Assembly (NCBI RefSeq): GCF_000317205.1
Contig: NZ_AJLK01000109.1
Location: forward strand, 122,440 to 186,439
From: Fischerella muscicola PCC 7414
GTDB lineage: Bacteria > Cyanobacteriota > Cyanobacteriia > Cyanobacteriales > Nostocaceae
Length of the DNA stretch: 64,000 nt
Direction: 5' to 3'
The notes beneath the pieces were generated by a model, which worked only from the letters and a program-made list of their open reading frames with translations, was not told where the DNA came from and did no database searches. The first letter of the stretch is position 1. The number at the start of each line of letters is the position of its first letter. Shown piece after piece: positions 25,770 through 34,787 of the stretch. The translations under genes and the position numbers were made by a program.

Positions 25770-27533
25770 ATGACTCAAGCTTTGGAAGCAACTACAAATA
25801 TTGAACACTATGTGTGCGTTGCTCAGGTTGCTGATGTCAAAGCTGCTGGGTGTCTGGTAGTTTATGCCCAAGGACAAGCGATCGCACTCTGGAATCACGG
25901 TGACAAAATTTACGCCATAGATAACCGTTGCCCCCACATGGGCTTTCCCTTACACCAAGGTACAGTCAAAGACTGTATTTTGACTTGTCACTGGCATCAT
26001 GCCCGTTTTGATCTGGCTAGCGGCGGCACATTTGACGCTTGGGCTGACGATGTACGTGCTTTTCCTGTAAAGATTCGTGATGATCAGGTGTGGGTAGATT
26101 TAGCACCCCATGCAGACCCCCAGACTCACCAACGCCAGCGCCTCCAAGATGGTTTAGAACAAGGTATCTCTTTAGTAATTGCCAAATCTGTAATTGCCTT
26201 ACTGGATGCAGGTATCGAACCAGCAGAACCATTTCGGATTGGACTTGACTTTGGGGTACGTTACCGTAATGCAGGCTGGGGAGCAGGTTTAACGATGCAC
26301 ACCTGTCTGATGAACCTGTTACCGTACCTCGACCCAGAAGACCGACCCCGCGCCCTTTATCACGGTTTGGCTGCTGTGGCGCGTGAGTGTGCAGGTCAAC
26401 CACCCCACTTTGGAGTTCACCCCCTACCTACATCTACACCAGACATAGATACATTAAAAAGATGGTTCCGCCAGTTTATTGAAGTACGCGATGCAGAAGG
26501 TGCAGAACGATGTTTAGTGTCGGCGGTGCGTGGAGGTGCTGACCAACAGCAAATCGCCGAGATGTTATTTACTGCTGCCACTGACCACCGCTATATTGAT
26601 GTCGGTCATGTGCTTGATTTTACCAATAAAGCTTTGGAAGCTCTTGACGCCACAGATTGGCAAAATGCAGAATCAGTCCTGGCTAGCTTAGTTGCTGAGT
26701 ATGCTAGTGCTGAACGTATGGAAGAGTCCAATTCCTGGCGTTACCCAGTGGATTTAGTCGCAATTTTAGATCGTGCTTTTGCAGAAATCCCAGCAGCATT
26801 GGAGTCAGGGCGGGGTAAACAGGGAACTTGGTCGAATCGGGAAAAATTAGTTACAATACTTTTAGGTGAAAATGCCCAAGCGATCGCAGATTCTCTTGTA
26901 GAAGCCCTGCGAACAGGTTCTACTGAAGCAGAATTAGCGGGTGCTGTTGCCTATGCTGCGGCGTTGCGAATTGCCCACTTCCACACCAACAATGACTTTG
27001 GTGATTGGGATACAGCCCATCATACATTTACCTTTGCCAATGCAGTGCATCAAGGGTTGCGGCGAGTAGCTTGCCAATCTTTGCTGCGGGGTGTATTCGA
27101 CGCAGCCATGAGTGTGTATCTCAACCGTTTTTTGAATGTACCACCAGCACGTCTGCCAGAACCAAAGGAAACTGTAGACAACCCAGAAAAATTGCTCAAT
27201 GAACTACCAGAATTACTGAATCGACAGCAACAAGTGAATGCAGCAGGTGCATTAGTTGCCCGTTACCTATACAATGGTGGCCATCCTGAGCGACTGTTAG
27301 CCGTACTCGGTAAAATGTTATTGCGTGAAGACCGCAGTTTCCATGTGATTCAAGAAATAGAAGCGGCTTTTCGTCAGTATAGTTTGCTGCGCGACACCAA
27401 GGCAGGGATTCACGTCTTAATTGCAGCAACACGATATTTAGCAGCCCATGCACCAACAATGCGATCGCAAGGACAAACTTATCAGATGGCAGATAGGTTG
27501 CATAAAGGCGATCGATTATTTGAAGAGTCCTAG
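25770..27533 (+). CDS. Rieske [2Fe-2S] protein with large helical C-terminal domain
   Basis: The ATG at 25770 has the strong site GGGAGGAGG just upstream. Of 587 residues, the first 105 or so form a Rieske domain: CPHMGFPLHQG (Cys54, His56) and CHWHHARFD (Cys73, His76). The remaining 480 residues are helical and rich in conserved-looking His (DHRYIDVGHVLDFTNKAL, AAALRIAHFHTNNDFGDW, HHTFTFANAVHQGLRR). They do not resemble the usual alpha subunit of ring-hydroxylating dioxygenases. The C-terminal domain may itself be catalytic, using the Rieske cluster for electrons. A second Rieske oxygenase gene follows after 157 bp. Confidence 0.8.
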   Translation: MTQALEATTNIEHYVCVAQVADVKAAGCLVVYAQGQAIALWNHGDKIYAIDNRCPHMGFPLHQGTVKDCILTCHWHHARFDLASGGTFDAWADDVRAFPVKIRDDQVWVDLAPHADPQTHQRQRLQDGLEQGISLVIAKSVIALLDAGIEPAEPFRIGLDFGVRYRNAGWGAGLTMHTCLMNLLPYLDPEDRPRALYHGLAAVARECAGQPPHFGVHPLPTSTPDIDTLKRWFRQFIEVRDAEGAERCLVSAVRGGADQQQIAEMLFTAATDHRYIDVGHVLDFTNKALEALDATDWQNAESVLASLVAEYASAERMEESNSWRYPVDLVAILDRAFAEIPAALESGRGKQGTWSNREKLVTILLGENAQAIADSLVEALRTGSTEAELAGAVAYAAALRIAHFHTNNDFGDWDTAHHTFTFANAVHQGLRRVACQSLLRGVFDAAMSVYLNRFLNVPPARLPEPKETVDNPEKLLNELPELLNRQQQVNAAGALVARYLYNGGHPERLLAVLGKMLLREDRSFHVIQEIEAAFRQYSLLRDTKAGIHVLIAATRYLAAHAPTMRSQGQTYQMADRLHKGDRLFEES

Positions 27534-27690
27534 TTTCTCGGTGAGGTTGGGGAGTAATGTAGAGACGCGCTGTTTGAAGCGTCTGGGAGTGTGAGGAGTG
27601 TGAGGGGTGTCAGGAGTGGGTATTTGGAAAAAACCAACAACCAACAACCAACAACTAACCACTAACCACTAACTAAAATTACACAAAATT

Positions 27691-29022
27691 ATGTTTACTC
27701 ATGACGAATTACTGACTTCAGCCACAACTGATGACAAGCAAAAGTTTAATTGGAGAAACTTTTGGTATCCTGTGGCATTTGTGCAAGATATACCAGTAGA
27801 TCGTCCTTGCGGTTTTTCTCTCTACGATGAACCACTGGTATTATTCAAAAACCAACAGGGAAATTTTACCTGTTTGCAAGACTGCTGCGCTCATCGGGCT
27901 GCCAAACTTTCTGATGGTAGAGTTACTGACGGTAAGATTGAATGCTTGTATCACGGTTGGCAATATGGCGGAGATGGCAAATGCCTTTATATCCCCCAGT
28001 TACCAGCAGATGCCAAGATACCAACAAAAGCTTGCGTCCAATCATTTCTCACTGTAGAACGACAAGGCATACTCTGGGTTTGGCCTGGTAAACTTGAAAT
28101 TGCGGAGATTGAAAGTATCCCTATAGTTCCAGTCTTAGATAAACCGGGATACATCCACACAGATTATATGGTGGATTTACCTCATGACCAAACTTATTTA
28201 ATAGAGAACGTTTTAGATCCGGCTCATGTTTCTATCATCCATCATGGCAGCCAGGGTAATCGTAAAGATGCCCAACCATTAGAAATAGAAATCATCGAAA
28301 ATTCTACTAGAGGAATTCGTGCCAAGTGGCGAGGAACAAAAAAACCCGATCAGGTTTGGCATGATGTTGAATTTGTTGCTCCCAACTTAGTCCATAACAT
28401 CATTAATTTGGGACAACGGGGTTGGTGTGTAGGACTGGTTTCTTATGGAGTGCCTCTTGGTAAGGGTCGATGTCGTCTATTATTTAGAGGTTATCGTAAT
28501 TTTTTGCCTTTCACACTCCAATTCCAGCCGCGTTGGTTCCAACACTTTAAATGGAATAAAATATTGGAGCAGGATTTTGATGTTATTGCTAGACAACAAC
28601 AACAAATTGAGCAGTTAGGAAAAAGCCTCAAAGAAATTTACTTGCCTCTAAAAACAACTGATACACTTGTGATTGCATATCGCAAATGGCTGGATCAAGT
28701 TGGTGATGGCTTACCTTTTTATCAAGGTTATGCTACCAGTAAATATCCAGAGGAAAAAATATCTCCAAATAATTTCCTGCTGCAAGATAGATTTTCCAGA
28801 CATACCCAAATTTGTAGTTCTTGCCATCAGACTTATCAAATCATAACTCGGTTAGAACAGGCTGCTATTAGTTTTGCTGTTGGGATTGCTGCCCTAGCAA
28901 TAGTCATAGATGGATCTGGGTACCAAAAGATTACAGCCTTGATAGCTTGTTTGTTATCTTTAGCTTTGGCAGGTATATTTGACCAATTTAAAATTCGTTT
29001 TGAGCATTCCTATCAAGATTAA
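27691..29022 (+). CDS. Rieske non-haem iron oxygenase, PaO/TIC55-like
   Basis: The product has 443 residues. The Rieske motif is CAHRAAKLSDG (Cys66, His68) with CLYHGWQYGGDGKC (Cys85, His88). The mononuclear iron site is ENVLDPAHVSIIHHG (Asp176, His179, His184). The C-terminal CSSC motif (about residue 378) and two membrane helices (AAISFAVGIAALAIVI and ITALIACLLSLALAGIF) are features of the pheophorbide-a-oxygenase / TIC55 / chlorophyllide-oxygenase family. Chlorophyll-breakdown or porphyrin-like substrates are therefore likely, but unproven. A tiny gene follows after 15 bp. Confidence 0.85.
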   Translation: MFTHDELLTSATTDDKQKFNWRNFWYPVAFVQDIPVDRPCGFSLYDEPLVLFKNQQGNFTCLQDCCAHRAAKLSDGRVTDGKIECLYHGWQYGGDGKCLYIPQLPADAKIPTKACVQSFLTVERQGILWVWPGKLEIAEIESIPIVPVLDKPGYIHTDYMVDLPHDQTYLIENVLDPAHVSIIHHGSQGNRKDAQPLEIEIIENSTRGIRAKWRGTKKPDQVWHDVEFVAPNLVHNIINLGQRGWCVGLVSYGVPLGKGRCRLLFRGYRNFLPFTLQFQPRWFQHFKWNKILEQDFDVIARQQQQIEQLGKSLKEIYLPLKTTDTLVIAYRKWLDQVGDGLPFYQGYATSKYPEEKISPNNFLLQDRFSRHTQICSSCHQTYQIITRLEQAAISFAVGIAALAIVIDGSGYQKITALIACLLSLALAGIFDQFKIRFEHSYQD

Positions 29023-29037
29023 TAAAAGAGGTAAGCG

Positions 29038-29283
29038 ATGGTACAGGAAATTAGAACCAATGAACCCCAATATGTTTGTGTTGTTGCAATTGAGAAAGTC
29101 ACAGGTAATCAAGATGAAGAAATTATGACATTGGGTGTGTCTGCTGATGATGCCAAAAATCAAGCAATGCAATTATTAGCAGATAATTATCAATGTCAGG
29201 AAGCACAAATTTTAGAGTTAATGCAACAGGCAAAAATTGAACCTATCGGTCAATGGTGTGTACCAAAAATTAGGGAGGAATAA
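29038..29283 (+). CDS. Small protein co-transcribed with the Rieske oxygenase
   Basis: This 81-residue soluble protein (PQYVCVVAIEKVTGNQDEEI, DDAKNQAMQLLADNYQC, IGQWCVPKIREE) has no recognised motif. The ribosome site AAGAGGTAAGCG precedes the ATG. The 15-bp gap to the oxygenase suggests a shared transcript and perhaps a helper role. It ends 55 bp before the convergent acyl-activating-enzyme gene. Confidence 0.65.
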   Translation: MVQEIRTNEPQYVCVVAIEKVTGNQDEEIMTLGVSADDAKNQAMQLLADNYQCQEAQILELMQQAKIEPIGQWCVPKIREE

Positions 29284-29337
29284 ATACAGCGCTTTGTATT
29301 TATCCTCTGTTGTTGCAAAATTAAGCCAGGTAAGGCC

Positions 29338-31440
29338 TTAGTACTGGTCACGCAACACGCGCCGCACAACTTTGTTAGAAGCGGTGCGAGGCAAGGTATC
29401 AACTATGACAACATCATGAATCTTAAACAGAGGATTGAGACGTTGGTTAATTGCTGCTTGCAAGGATGCTATGAGTTTTGCTTTATTCTTTTCAACCTCT
29501 GGTTTGACCACCGCATAGATTACTAATTGGCTTGGTCCCCCCTCGGGAGGAGAAACAGCAATAGCAGCATTTTCCCAGATTCCTTCCTCAGCGTTGAGTG
29601 CTTGTTCAATTTCAGTTGAACTCACTTTGATACCGCCCAAGTTCATGGTGTCATCAACCCGACCGTGGGCACGGTAGCAGCCATTGGGCAAACGTTCCAT
29701 CTGGTCACCATGACGGCGCAGGAGAATGGAGAAATGGGGAGTGTTAGCAAAATATACTTGGTGATGATCTTTGTTTAACAACTCAGTGGAGAGTCCAATC
29801 GACGGAGGGATAATAAATACCTCGCCTTTGTCAGTTAAATTACCATCTGCATTGAGAATAACAACATCAAGCCCCAAGGCAGGTGTGCTAAAGGTTGAGG
29901 GGGCACAGGGCTGTACCAGAGTCCCAGTCATATAGCCTCCACCAATTTCCGTACCACCACAATATTCGATAACTGGTTTGTATCCAGCTAAAGACATCAG
30001 GTAGAGCATATCCTGAGGATTGGAACATTCGCCCGTCGAGCTAAACGCCTTAATAGCACTCCAGTCTAAACCTTGCATACAGGAAGTAGCTTTCCAGCTA
30101 CTAACCAAACTGGGTACTAATCCAAGTATATTTACATAAGTATCATGTATAAATTTACCATATTCTGAGACTGTAGGTATCCCGTAGTAAAGAGCGATCG
30201 CTGCCCGATTGATCAGGCTAGCGTAAATTAGCCACGGCCCCATCATCCATCCCAGGTTGGTGTACCAGGTTACTACATCATTAGGGTGGATGTCGTGGTG
30301 CAAATGCCCATCAGCAGCACATTTAATTGGGGTAGTTTGTGTCCAGGGTATTACCTTAGGTTCTCCCGTAGTTCCCGAGGAAAATAAGATATTTGTATAA
30401 GCAGCAGGATCAGCAGGAAGAGCATCGAATTGTTCGTTGGCACTGAGAAACTCTTTCCAAGTCAAATCTCCAGGACGCAGTCTTGAAGAAGCAGAGACTG
30501 ACAGATGCGATGATGCGGAGAATCTATCAACAATATTTTCCGTGTCTTTGCGTCCCCACCTTCCCGTGTCAGTCTCTATGACAATTGCTCTAGGCGCATT
30601 GGCATCAACTACTTTGGTGTATAGGGGTAATTGTTTGTTGCCACGCAAAATATAGTCCTGGGTAAAGATTGCTTTTGCTTGAGATAGGTGTAGCCGCATA
30701 GTAATTTCAGTAGCAGCAAAACTATCAGCAATGGAGACAACTACACAGCCAGCCTTGATAATCCCTAAATAAATTGCCACCGATTCAGCAGTCATGGGCA
30801 TAGCAATAGCAATGCGATCGCCTTTTTGAAAGCCAGCATCTACGAGTCCATTGGCAACTCGGTTAGTTAAGGCATGGAGTTCGCCATAGGTGAGAGTAGA
30901 AATTGAACCTCCTTCTGCCTGAAAAATAATGGCAGGGGCATCTGCTGGTGCTTGAAAACAACTCTCAACAATATTAAATTCGGCATCCACCAGCCATTGG
31001 GGAGATTCTACACCATGTGACAAGTTAACAACTTGAGTATATTTTTTGTGGAAGTGGATACCCAAACGTTGAATTATTTTGTCCCAGAACTCAGTACGAT
31101 GTTGTGCTGACCAACTGTGAAGTTCCGAGTAGGAACCCAGCTTTAGCTCCTGCATCAACCTAGCAATATTAGTCCCCTGAATCTGCTCTGGGGAAGGAAA
31201 CCAAGCGGGGGGAAATCCTTGGCTTTTGTCCCAATCAGAGAACGTAGTTTGATAGAGGAGTTCGTGTAGTGCAAAGGGATGACTGGGCTTGAGGATGTGC
31301 TGAGTCAGGTGCTGCCAGCAGTCGGCAGCAGGAAGAGAAGCCAGCCATTGATTGACCTGCGGTAGAATTGCAGTGGCTATGCTTGCTTCCACACCGCTAT
31401 TGATAATTTCTGCAAGTGATAGTTGCTTTGTCATAGCCAT
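29338..31440 (-). CDS. Acyl-activating enzyme (AMP-binding; acetoacetyl-CoA-synthetase/AAE17-18-like)
   Basis: This 700-residue ANL-superfamily ligase has an N-terminal ACAS_N-like region (AWFPSPEQIQGTNIARLMQE), motif A3 FSSGTTGEPKVIPW (residues 353-366), A5 EYCGGTEIGGGYMTGT, A7 GCYRAHGRVDDTMNLGGIKV and the A10 catalytic Lys in LPRTASNKVVRRVL. It would adenylate a carboxylate and pass it to CoA. The long form with this N-terminus resembles acetoacetyl-CoA synthetase and plant AAE17/18. The start codon follows directly on the stop of the diiron-oxidase gene, in the homogentisate operon, so acetoacetate released by FahA is a reasonable but unproven substrate. Residues 292-324 look like translated repeat DNA. 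Confidence 0.85.
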   Translation of the reverse strand: MAMTKQLSLAEIINSGVEASIATAILPQVNQWLASLPAADCWQHLTQHILKPSHPFALHELLYQTTFSDWDKSQGFPPAWFPSPEQIQGTNIARLMQELKLGSYSELHSWSAQHRTEFWDKIIQRLGIHFHKKYTQVVNLSHGVESPQWLVDAEFNIVESCFQAPADAPAIIFQAEGGSISTLTYGELHALTNRVANGLVDAGFQKGDRIAIAMPMTAESVAIYLGIIKAGCVVVSIADSFAATEITMRLHLSQAKAIFTQDYILRGNKQLPLYTKVVDANAPRAIVIETDTGRWGRKDTENIVDRFSASSHLSVSASSRLRPGDLTWKEFLSANEQFDALPADPAAYTNILFSSGTTGEPKVIPWTQTTPIKCAADGHLHHDIHPNDVVTWYTNLGWMMGPWLIYASLINRAAIALYYGIPTVSEYGKFIHDTYVNILGLVPSLVSSWKATSCMQGLDWSAIKAFSSTGECSNPQDMLYLMSLAGYKPVIEYCGGTEIGGGYMTGTLVQPCAPSTFSTPALGLDVVILNADGNLTDKGEVFIIPPSIGLSTELLNKDHHQVYFANTPHFSILLRRHGDQMERLPNGCYRAHGRVDDTMNLGGIKVSSTEIEQALNAEEGIWENAAIAVSPPEGGPSQLVIYAVVKPEVEKNKAKLIASLQAAINQRLNPLFKIHDVVIVDTLPRTASNKVVRRVLRDQY

Positions 31441-32358
31441 TTATGTATAAACGTGGTTTAGGCGATCGCTATTCAGTCCATCCCAGAAGACGGCAATGGC
31501 ATCCAAAATCTCTTGCCCCCCCTGAATGAACTTAGCTCGGTCAAAATCTGGGTGGAAGTAAACCTCTTCAAGTTCTTCTAGCGTGTGTCTGGCGTGCTGT
31601 GCCTCGACGCGGTTGTGCCAGGAGAAAAAGGCTAAACGCAGGTGTGGGTGTCGTGTTTGCTTAATACGTGTAAGTCCGTCCTCCAATTCCTGCCAGAAGC
31701 CAGCCGCAGCCCAGTTTTCGACTGCAAAGCTAGCACCCTCAGCAATTTGTGGGTCATCGCTACCATAGAGACGTTGTAGTTCGTCGCAGAAGTGTAAAGT
31801 CGTAGGTCGTCCGTGCTTGCGTTTGCCAATGTCTTCGTAGTGCAAGCCCAACCCTTCGGCGACGCCAATCAGCCATTCAAAATGTGCTGCCCGGAAACGA
31901 CAGATACCACCGTCTACCGTACCCTCGGTAATGACTAGTTCGGGGTCGCCTTCTCGGTCTTTATCTTCCTCTGTCTGAGCAATATTATTGCTAACTGAGT
32001 GTCCGGACTGGCGGTAAATCACACCCAGTTCGTTTAGCAGGATCTCGCGACTGGCGCGGGACTGCTGGAGGCTGGGTGAGTTAATCACTTTCAACAGTGC
32101 AGCAATCAAGAATTGGTTAGAAAAAACCGAGAATTGTTTAATGAAGTGTCGCAGTTCTTCATCTGTAGCTGTACCGTTGCAGAACCAGCGAGTATAGGCG
32201 TTACTGGTAATGATACGGTGCTGCAAAAATTCCCGGTCAACTTCGGTGAGGAAGTCTTGAAAGTCATCTACCTGTTTGTGGGTGAGTTCGCCTCGGTACA
32301 AGCGTTCTTTAATACGTGGCGAAATAGTGAGATGTACAGTGTTAAGAGCTTGAGTCAT
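31441..32358 (-). CDS. Haem-oxygenase-like diiron oxidase (iron-containing redox enzyme family)
   Basis: The ATG at 32358 has AAGG eight bases upstream; an in-frame ATG at 32379 is less likely. The 305-residue helical protein has the HDO-type ligand pattern: Glu110 (LLNELG), His159 (AAHFEW), Glu214 (FAVENWAAAGFW) and HNRVEAQH (His248, Glu252, His255). Relatives with this fold include PqqC, CADD and the fatty-acid decarboxylase UndA. The substrate is unknown. It lies between hmgA and the acyl-activating enzyme on one operon, so it probably acts on an aromatic or acyl product of tyrosine breakdown. Confidence 0.75.
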   Translation of the reverse strand: MTQALNTVHLTISPRIKERLYRGELTHKQVDDFQDFLTEVDREFLQHRIITSNAYTRWFCNGTATDEELRHFIKQFSVFSNQFLIAALLKVINSPSLQQSRASREILLNELGVIYRQSGHSVSNNIAQTEEDKDREGDPELVITEGTVDGGICRFRAAHFEWLIGVAEGLGLHYEDIGKRKHGRPTTLHFCDELQRLYGSDDPQIAEGASFAVENWAAAGFWQELEDGLTRIKQTRHPHLRLAFFSWHNRVEAQHARHTLEELEEVYFHPDFDRAKFIQGGQEILDAIAVFWDGLNSDRLNHVYT

Positions 32359-32489
32359 ATAAAATACCTTGCATCGCAATCCAAATTTCTGAAGTTTTTA
32401 GACAATTGCAGAGAACACAGAAGACATAGAGAAGAGAGAGAAGTTTATCAGTTGAGAATTGCTGTGGCAGTTTTGTTATCTTGGCAAGA

Positions 32490-33647
32490 TTAAGCAATCC
32501 AACTATAGGCGTAGTCTTTGTCTTCCAACTGTAGGGCGTACTTTGTGAATTGCAGGGGACGAAAAGTATCAATCATTACAGCTAGTTCTTCAGTCCGTTC
32601 TTTACCAATTGACCCCTCGTACATCCCTGGGTGGGGACCGTGAGGAATACCACTAGGATGAATGGTGATTGATGCCACCTCAATTCCTTTACGGGACATA
32701 AAATTCCCTGCAACGTAGTAGATAACCTCATCCGAATCAACATTTGAATGGTTATAGGGAGCTGGAATTGCTTGGGGGTGATAATCAAAAAGACGCGGCA
32801 CAAAGGAACACAAGACAAAGCCAGGAGCCTCAAAGGTTTGATGTACTGGAGGGGGTTGGTGAATTCGACCTGTGATCGGTTCAAAGTCCTCAATGTTGAA
32901 TGCAAAGGGATAGAGATGCCCATCCCAACCGACGACATCTAGAGGATGATAATGATAGAGGTAACTAGTAATTCTGTCCCTAGCTTTAACTCGCACCTCA
33001 AACTCTCCAGCTTCGTCATGGGTAACTAGTTCCTCTGGTGGGCGAATGTCACGTTCGTTATAGGGGGCATGTTCGAGAAATTGTCCGTAACGATTTAGAT
33101 AGCGTGTTGGTGGCTCTACATGTCCATTTGCCTCAATCACTAGCATTCGCTGCTCTGTATTTGTATCGGGTATGATTCGCCATAACACACCTGTAGGAAT
33201 GATCAAATAATCGCCTGCCCGATAGCGAAGAATACCGTACTGACTCTCTAATACACCAGTACCGTCATGGATGAAAATTACCTCATCACCGTGAGCAAAC
33301 CGATACCAGTACGACATCGATTCTGTTGGTCGAGCAACTGAAATGCAGACATCTGCATTTGTCAACAATGGGATACGACCTTGAATAGCATCCCTCCCTG
33401 CTTTCACAGTTGCTGTGCGTAGATGGCGGTGACGCAAGGGACTTGATTCTTCATAGGGGATGTCCACCGTTGTTTGATCCAGAATTTTATATATTTGGGT
33501 GGGTGGACGTAAATGATAAAGCAGGGATTGAATGCCTGAAAAACCACGCATTCCTATCAATTCTTCGTGATATAAAGAACCATTTGGTTGATGAAATTGA
33601 GTGTGCCGCTTGTGTGGAATATTTCCCAACTTATAGTAATAAGTCAT
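32490..33647 (-). CDS. hmgA: Homogentisate 1,2-dioxygenase
   Basis: This 385-residue cupin-fold dioxygenase opens the ring of homogentisate to maleylacetoacetate. Family segments are HKRHTQFHQPNGSLYHEELI, RFAHGDEVIFIHDGTG, RAGDYLIIPTGVLWRI, YHYHPLDVVGWDGHLYPFAF and NHSNVDSDEVIYYVAGNF (candidate iron ligands His300 and Glu307), then HPSGIPHGPHPG (His330, His336). Length matches the shorter bacterial type. It starts 48 bp after hppD and is followed by the diiron-oxidase gene 131 bp on. hmgA is uncommon in cyanobacteria, which use homogentisate for tocopherol. Confidence 0.94.
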   Translation of the reverse strand: MTYYYKLGNIPHKRHTQFHQPNGSLYHEELIGMRGFSGIQSLLYHLRPPTQIYKILDQTTVDIPYEESSPLRHRHLRTATVKAGRDAIQGRIPLLTNADVCISVARPTESMSYWYRFAHGDEVIFIHDGTGVLESQYGILRYRAGDYLIIPTGVLWRIIPDTNTEQRMLVIEANGHVEPPTRYLNRYGQFLEHAPYNERDIRPPEELVTHDEAGEFEVRVKARDRITSYLYHYHPLDVVGWDGHLYPFAFNIEDFEPITGRIHQPPPVHQTFEAPGFVLCSFVPRLFDYHPQAIPAPYNHSNVDSDEVIYYVAGNFMSRKGIEVASITIHPSGIPHGPHPGMYEGSIGKERTEELAVMIDTFRPLQFTKYALQLEDKDYAYSWIA

Positions 33648-33695
33648 CGTCTCATCTCCCCCTTGTCTCCCTTTTCTCCCTTCCGCATCTTCGCG

Positions 33696-34787
33696 TCACA
33701 AATTCCCCCGTAGCGCTTGTTCGCGTTCAATAGCCTCAAACAGAGATTTGAAGTTCCCTTCACCGAAGCCTTGCGCCCCATGTCGCTCAATGATTTCAAA
33801 GAAAAGCGTTGGTCTGTCTTGCACAGGCTGGGTAAAAATCTGGAGCAAATAGCCATCTTCATCCCTATCCACCAGGATGCCTAGTTCTTGTAGTTGCTCG
33901 ATTGGTTCATTAATGTTCTTCACCCGTTTTTCTAAGTTTTCGTAATAGGTTTTTGGTACTTGCAGAAACTCAACATCATTTTTCCTTAGCTTGGAAACAG
34001 TCTCAATAATGTTGTTAGTAGCGCAGGCGATGTGTTGCACCCCCGGTCCGTTGTTATATTCCAGATATTCTTCAATCTGAGACTTGCGTTTACCTTGGGC
34101 TGGCTCGTTAATTGGCAATTTAATCTTACCTGTACTATCTTGCATTACCTTAGACATCAATGCTGAGTACTCTGTAGAAATTGCCTGATCATCAAAATGC
34201 ACCAACAGACTAAAACCCATCGTATCGGCAAAAAACTGCACCCATTTATCCATTGCACCCAGTTCGACGTTTCCGACAACGTGGTCAATGGTATGTAAAC
34301 CTGTAAAATTGCTGTTGTTACTATGGTGTTGAGGTATGAAGTTAGGAGCAAAAACTCCAGAGTAATCGTTTCGTTCTACAAACTTGATTAGCATGTCACC
34401 GTAGCAGTGGATGGCAGCATAGCGCAATACTCCGTATCCGTCTTCTTCTTCTGTTGGCTCAATAGCTCCTACAGCACCTCGTTTGGTTGTTTCTTTATAG
34501 GCACTGACGGCATCAGGTACTTCTAAGGCAATAATGGCTACTCCATCACCATGTTTATACACGCTTTGAAGAATGGGATGTTCTGGCAACAGCGCTGCAC
34601 TAAAGACAAAGCAGATATCCCCTTGCTGCATGACATAGGATGCTATTTCCCGGCTACCAGTTTCCAAACCGCGATAAGCAATATTGTTAAATCCGAAAAA
34701 CTTGGAATAGAACTGCGCTGCCTGTCTTGCATTTCCTACATAAAACTCAAGGTGGTCGAAGCGCTTTATGGGGCAAAAATCATTCAT
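33696..34787 (-). CDS. hppD: 4-hydroxyphenylpyruvate dioxygenase
   Basis: HPPD converts 4-hydroxyphenylpyruvate to homogentisate. This 363-residue two-barrel VOC-fold enzyme has the iron ligands His169 (HTIDHVVGNV), His252 (GPGVQHIACAT) and Glu331 (RPTLFFEIIERHGAQGFGEG). The C-terminal gating helix GNFKSLFEAIEREQ is present. It has a strong ribosome site, AAGGAGGAATTAAA before ATG, and is the first gene of a four-gene minus-strand operon (hppD, hmgA, diiron oxidase, acyl-activating enzyme). The product can also feed tocopherol synthesis, so the operon may control that pool. Confidence 0.96.
   Translation of the reverse strand: MNDFCPIKRFDHLEFYVGNARQAAQFYSKFFGFNNIAYRGLETGSREIASYVMQQGDICFVFSAALLPEHPILQSVYKHGDGVAIIALEVPDAVSAYKETTKRGAVGAIEPTEEEDGYGVLRYAAIHCYGDMLIKFVERNDYSGVFAPNFIPQHHSNNSNFTGLHTIDHVVGNVELGAMDKWVQFFADTMGFSLLVHFDDQAISTEYSALMSKVMQDSTGKIKLPINEPAQGKRKSQIEEYLEYNNGPGVQHIACATNNIIETVSKLRKNDVEFLQVPKTYYENLEKRVKNINEPIEQLQELGILVDRDEDGYLLQIFTQPVQDRPTLFFEIIERHGAQGFGEGNFKSLFEAIEREQALRGNL

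Noticed and set aside
29338..31440. Non-ribosomal peptide synthetase module
   Set aside because: Only an adenylating ligase is present, with CoA-ligase-type motifs and no carrier or condensation domain.
31583..32493. Plus-strand frames across the diiron-oxidase gene
   Set aside because: They are antisense shadows without ribosome sites; the minus-strand gene has operon context and metal-ligand motifs.
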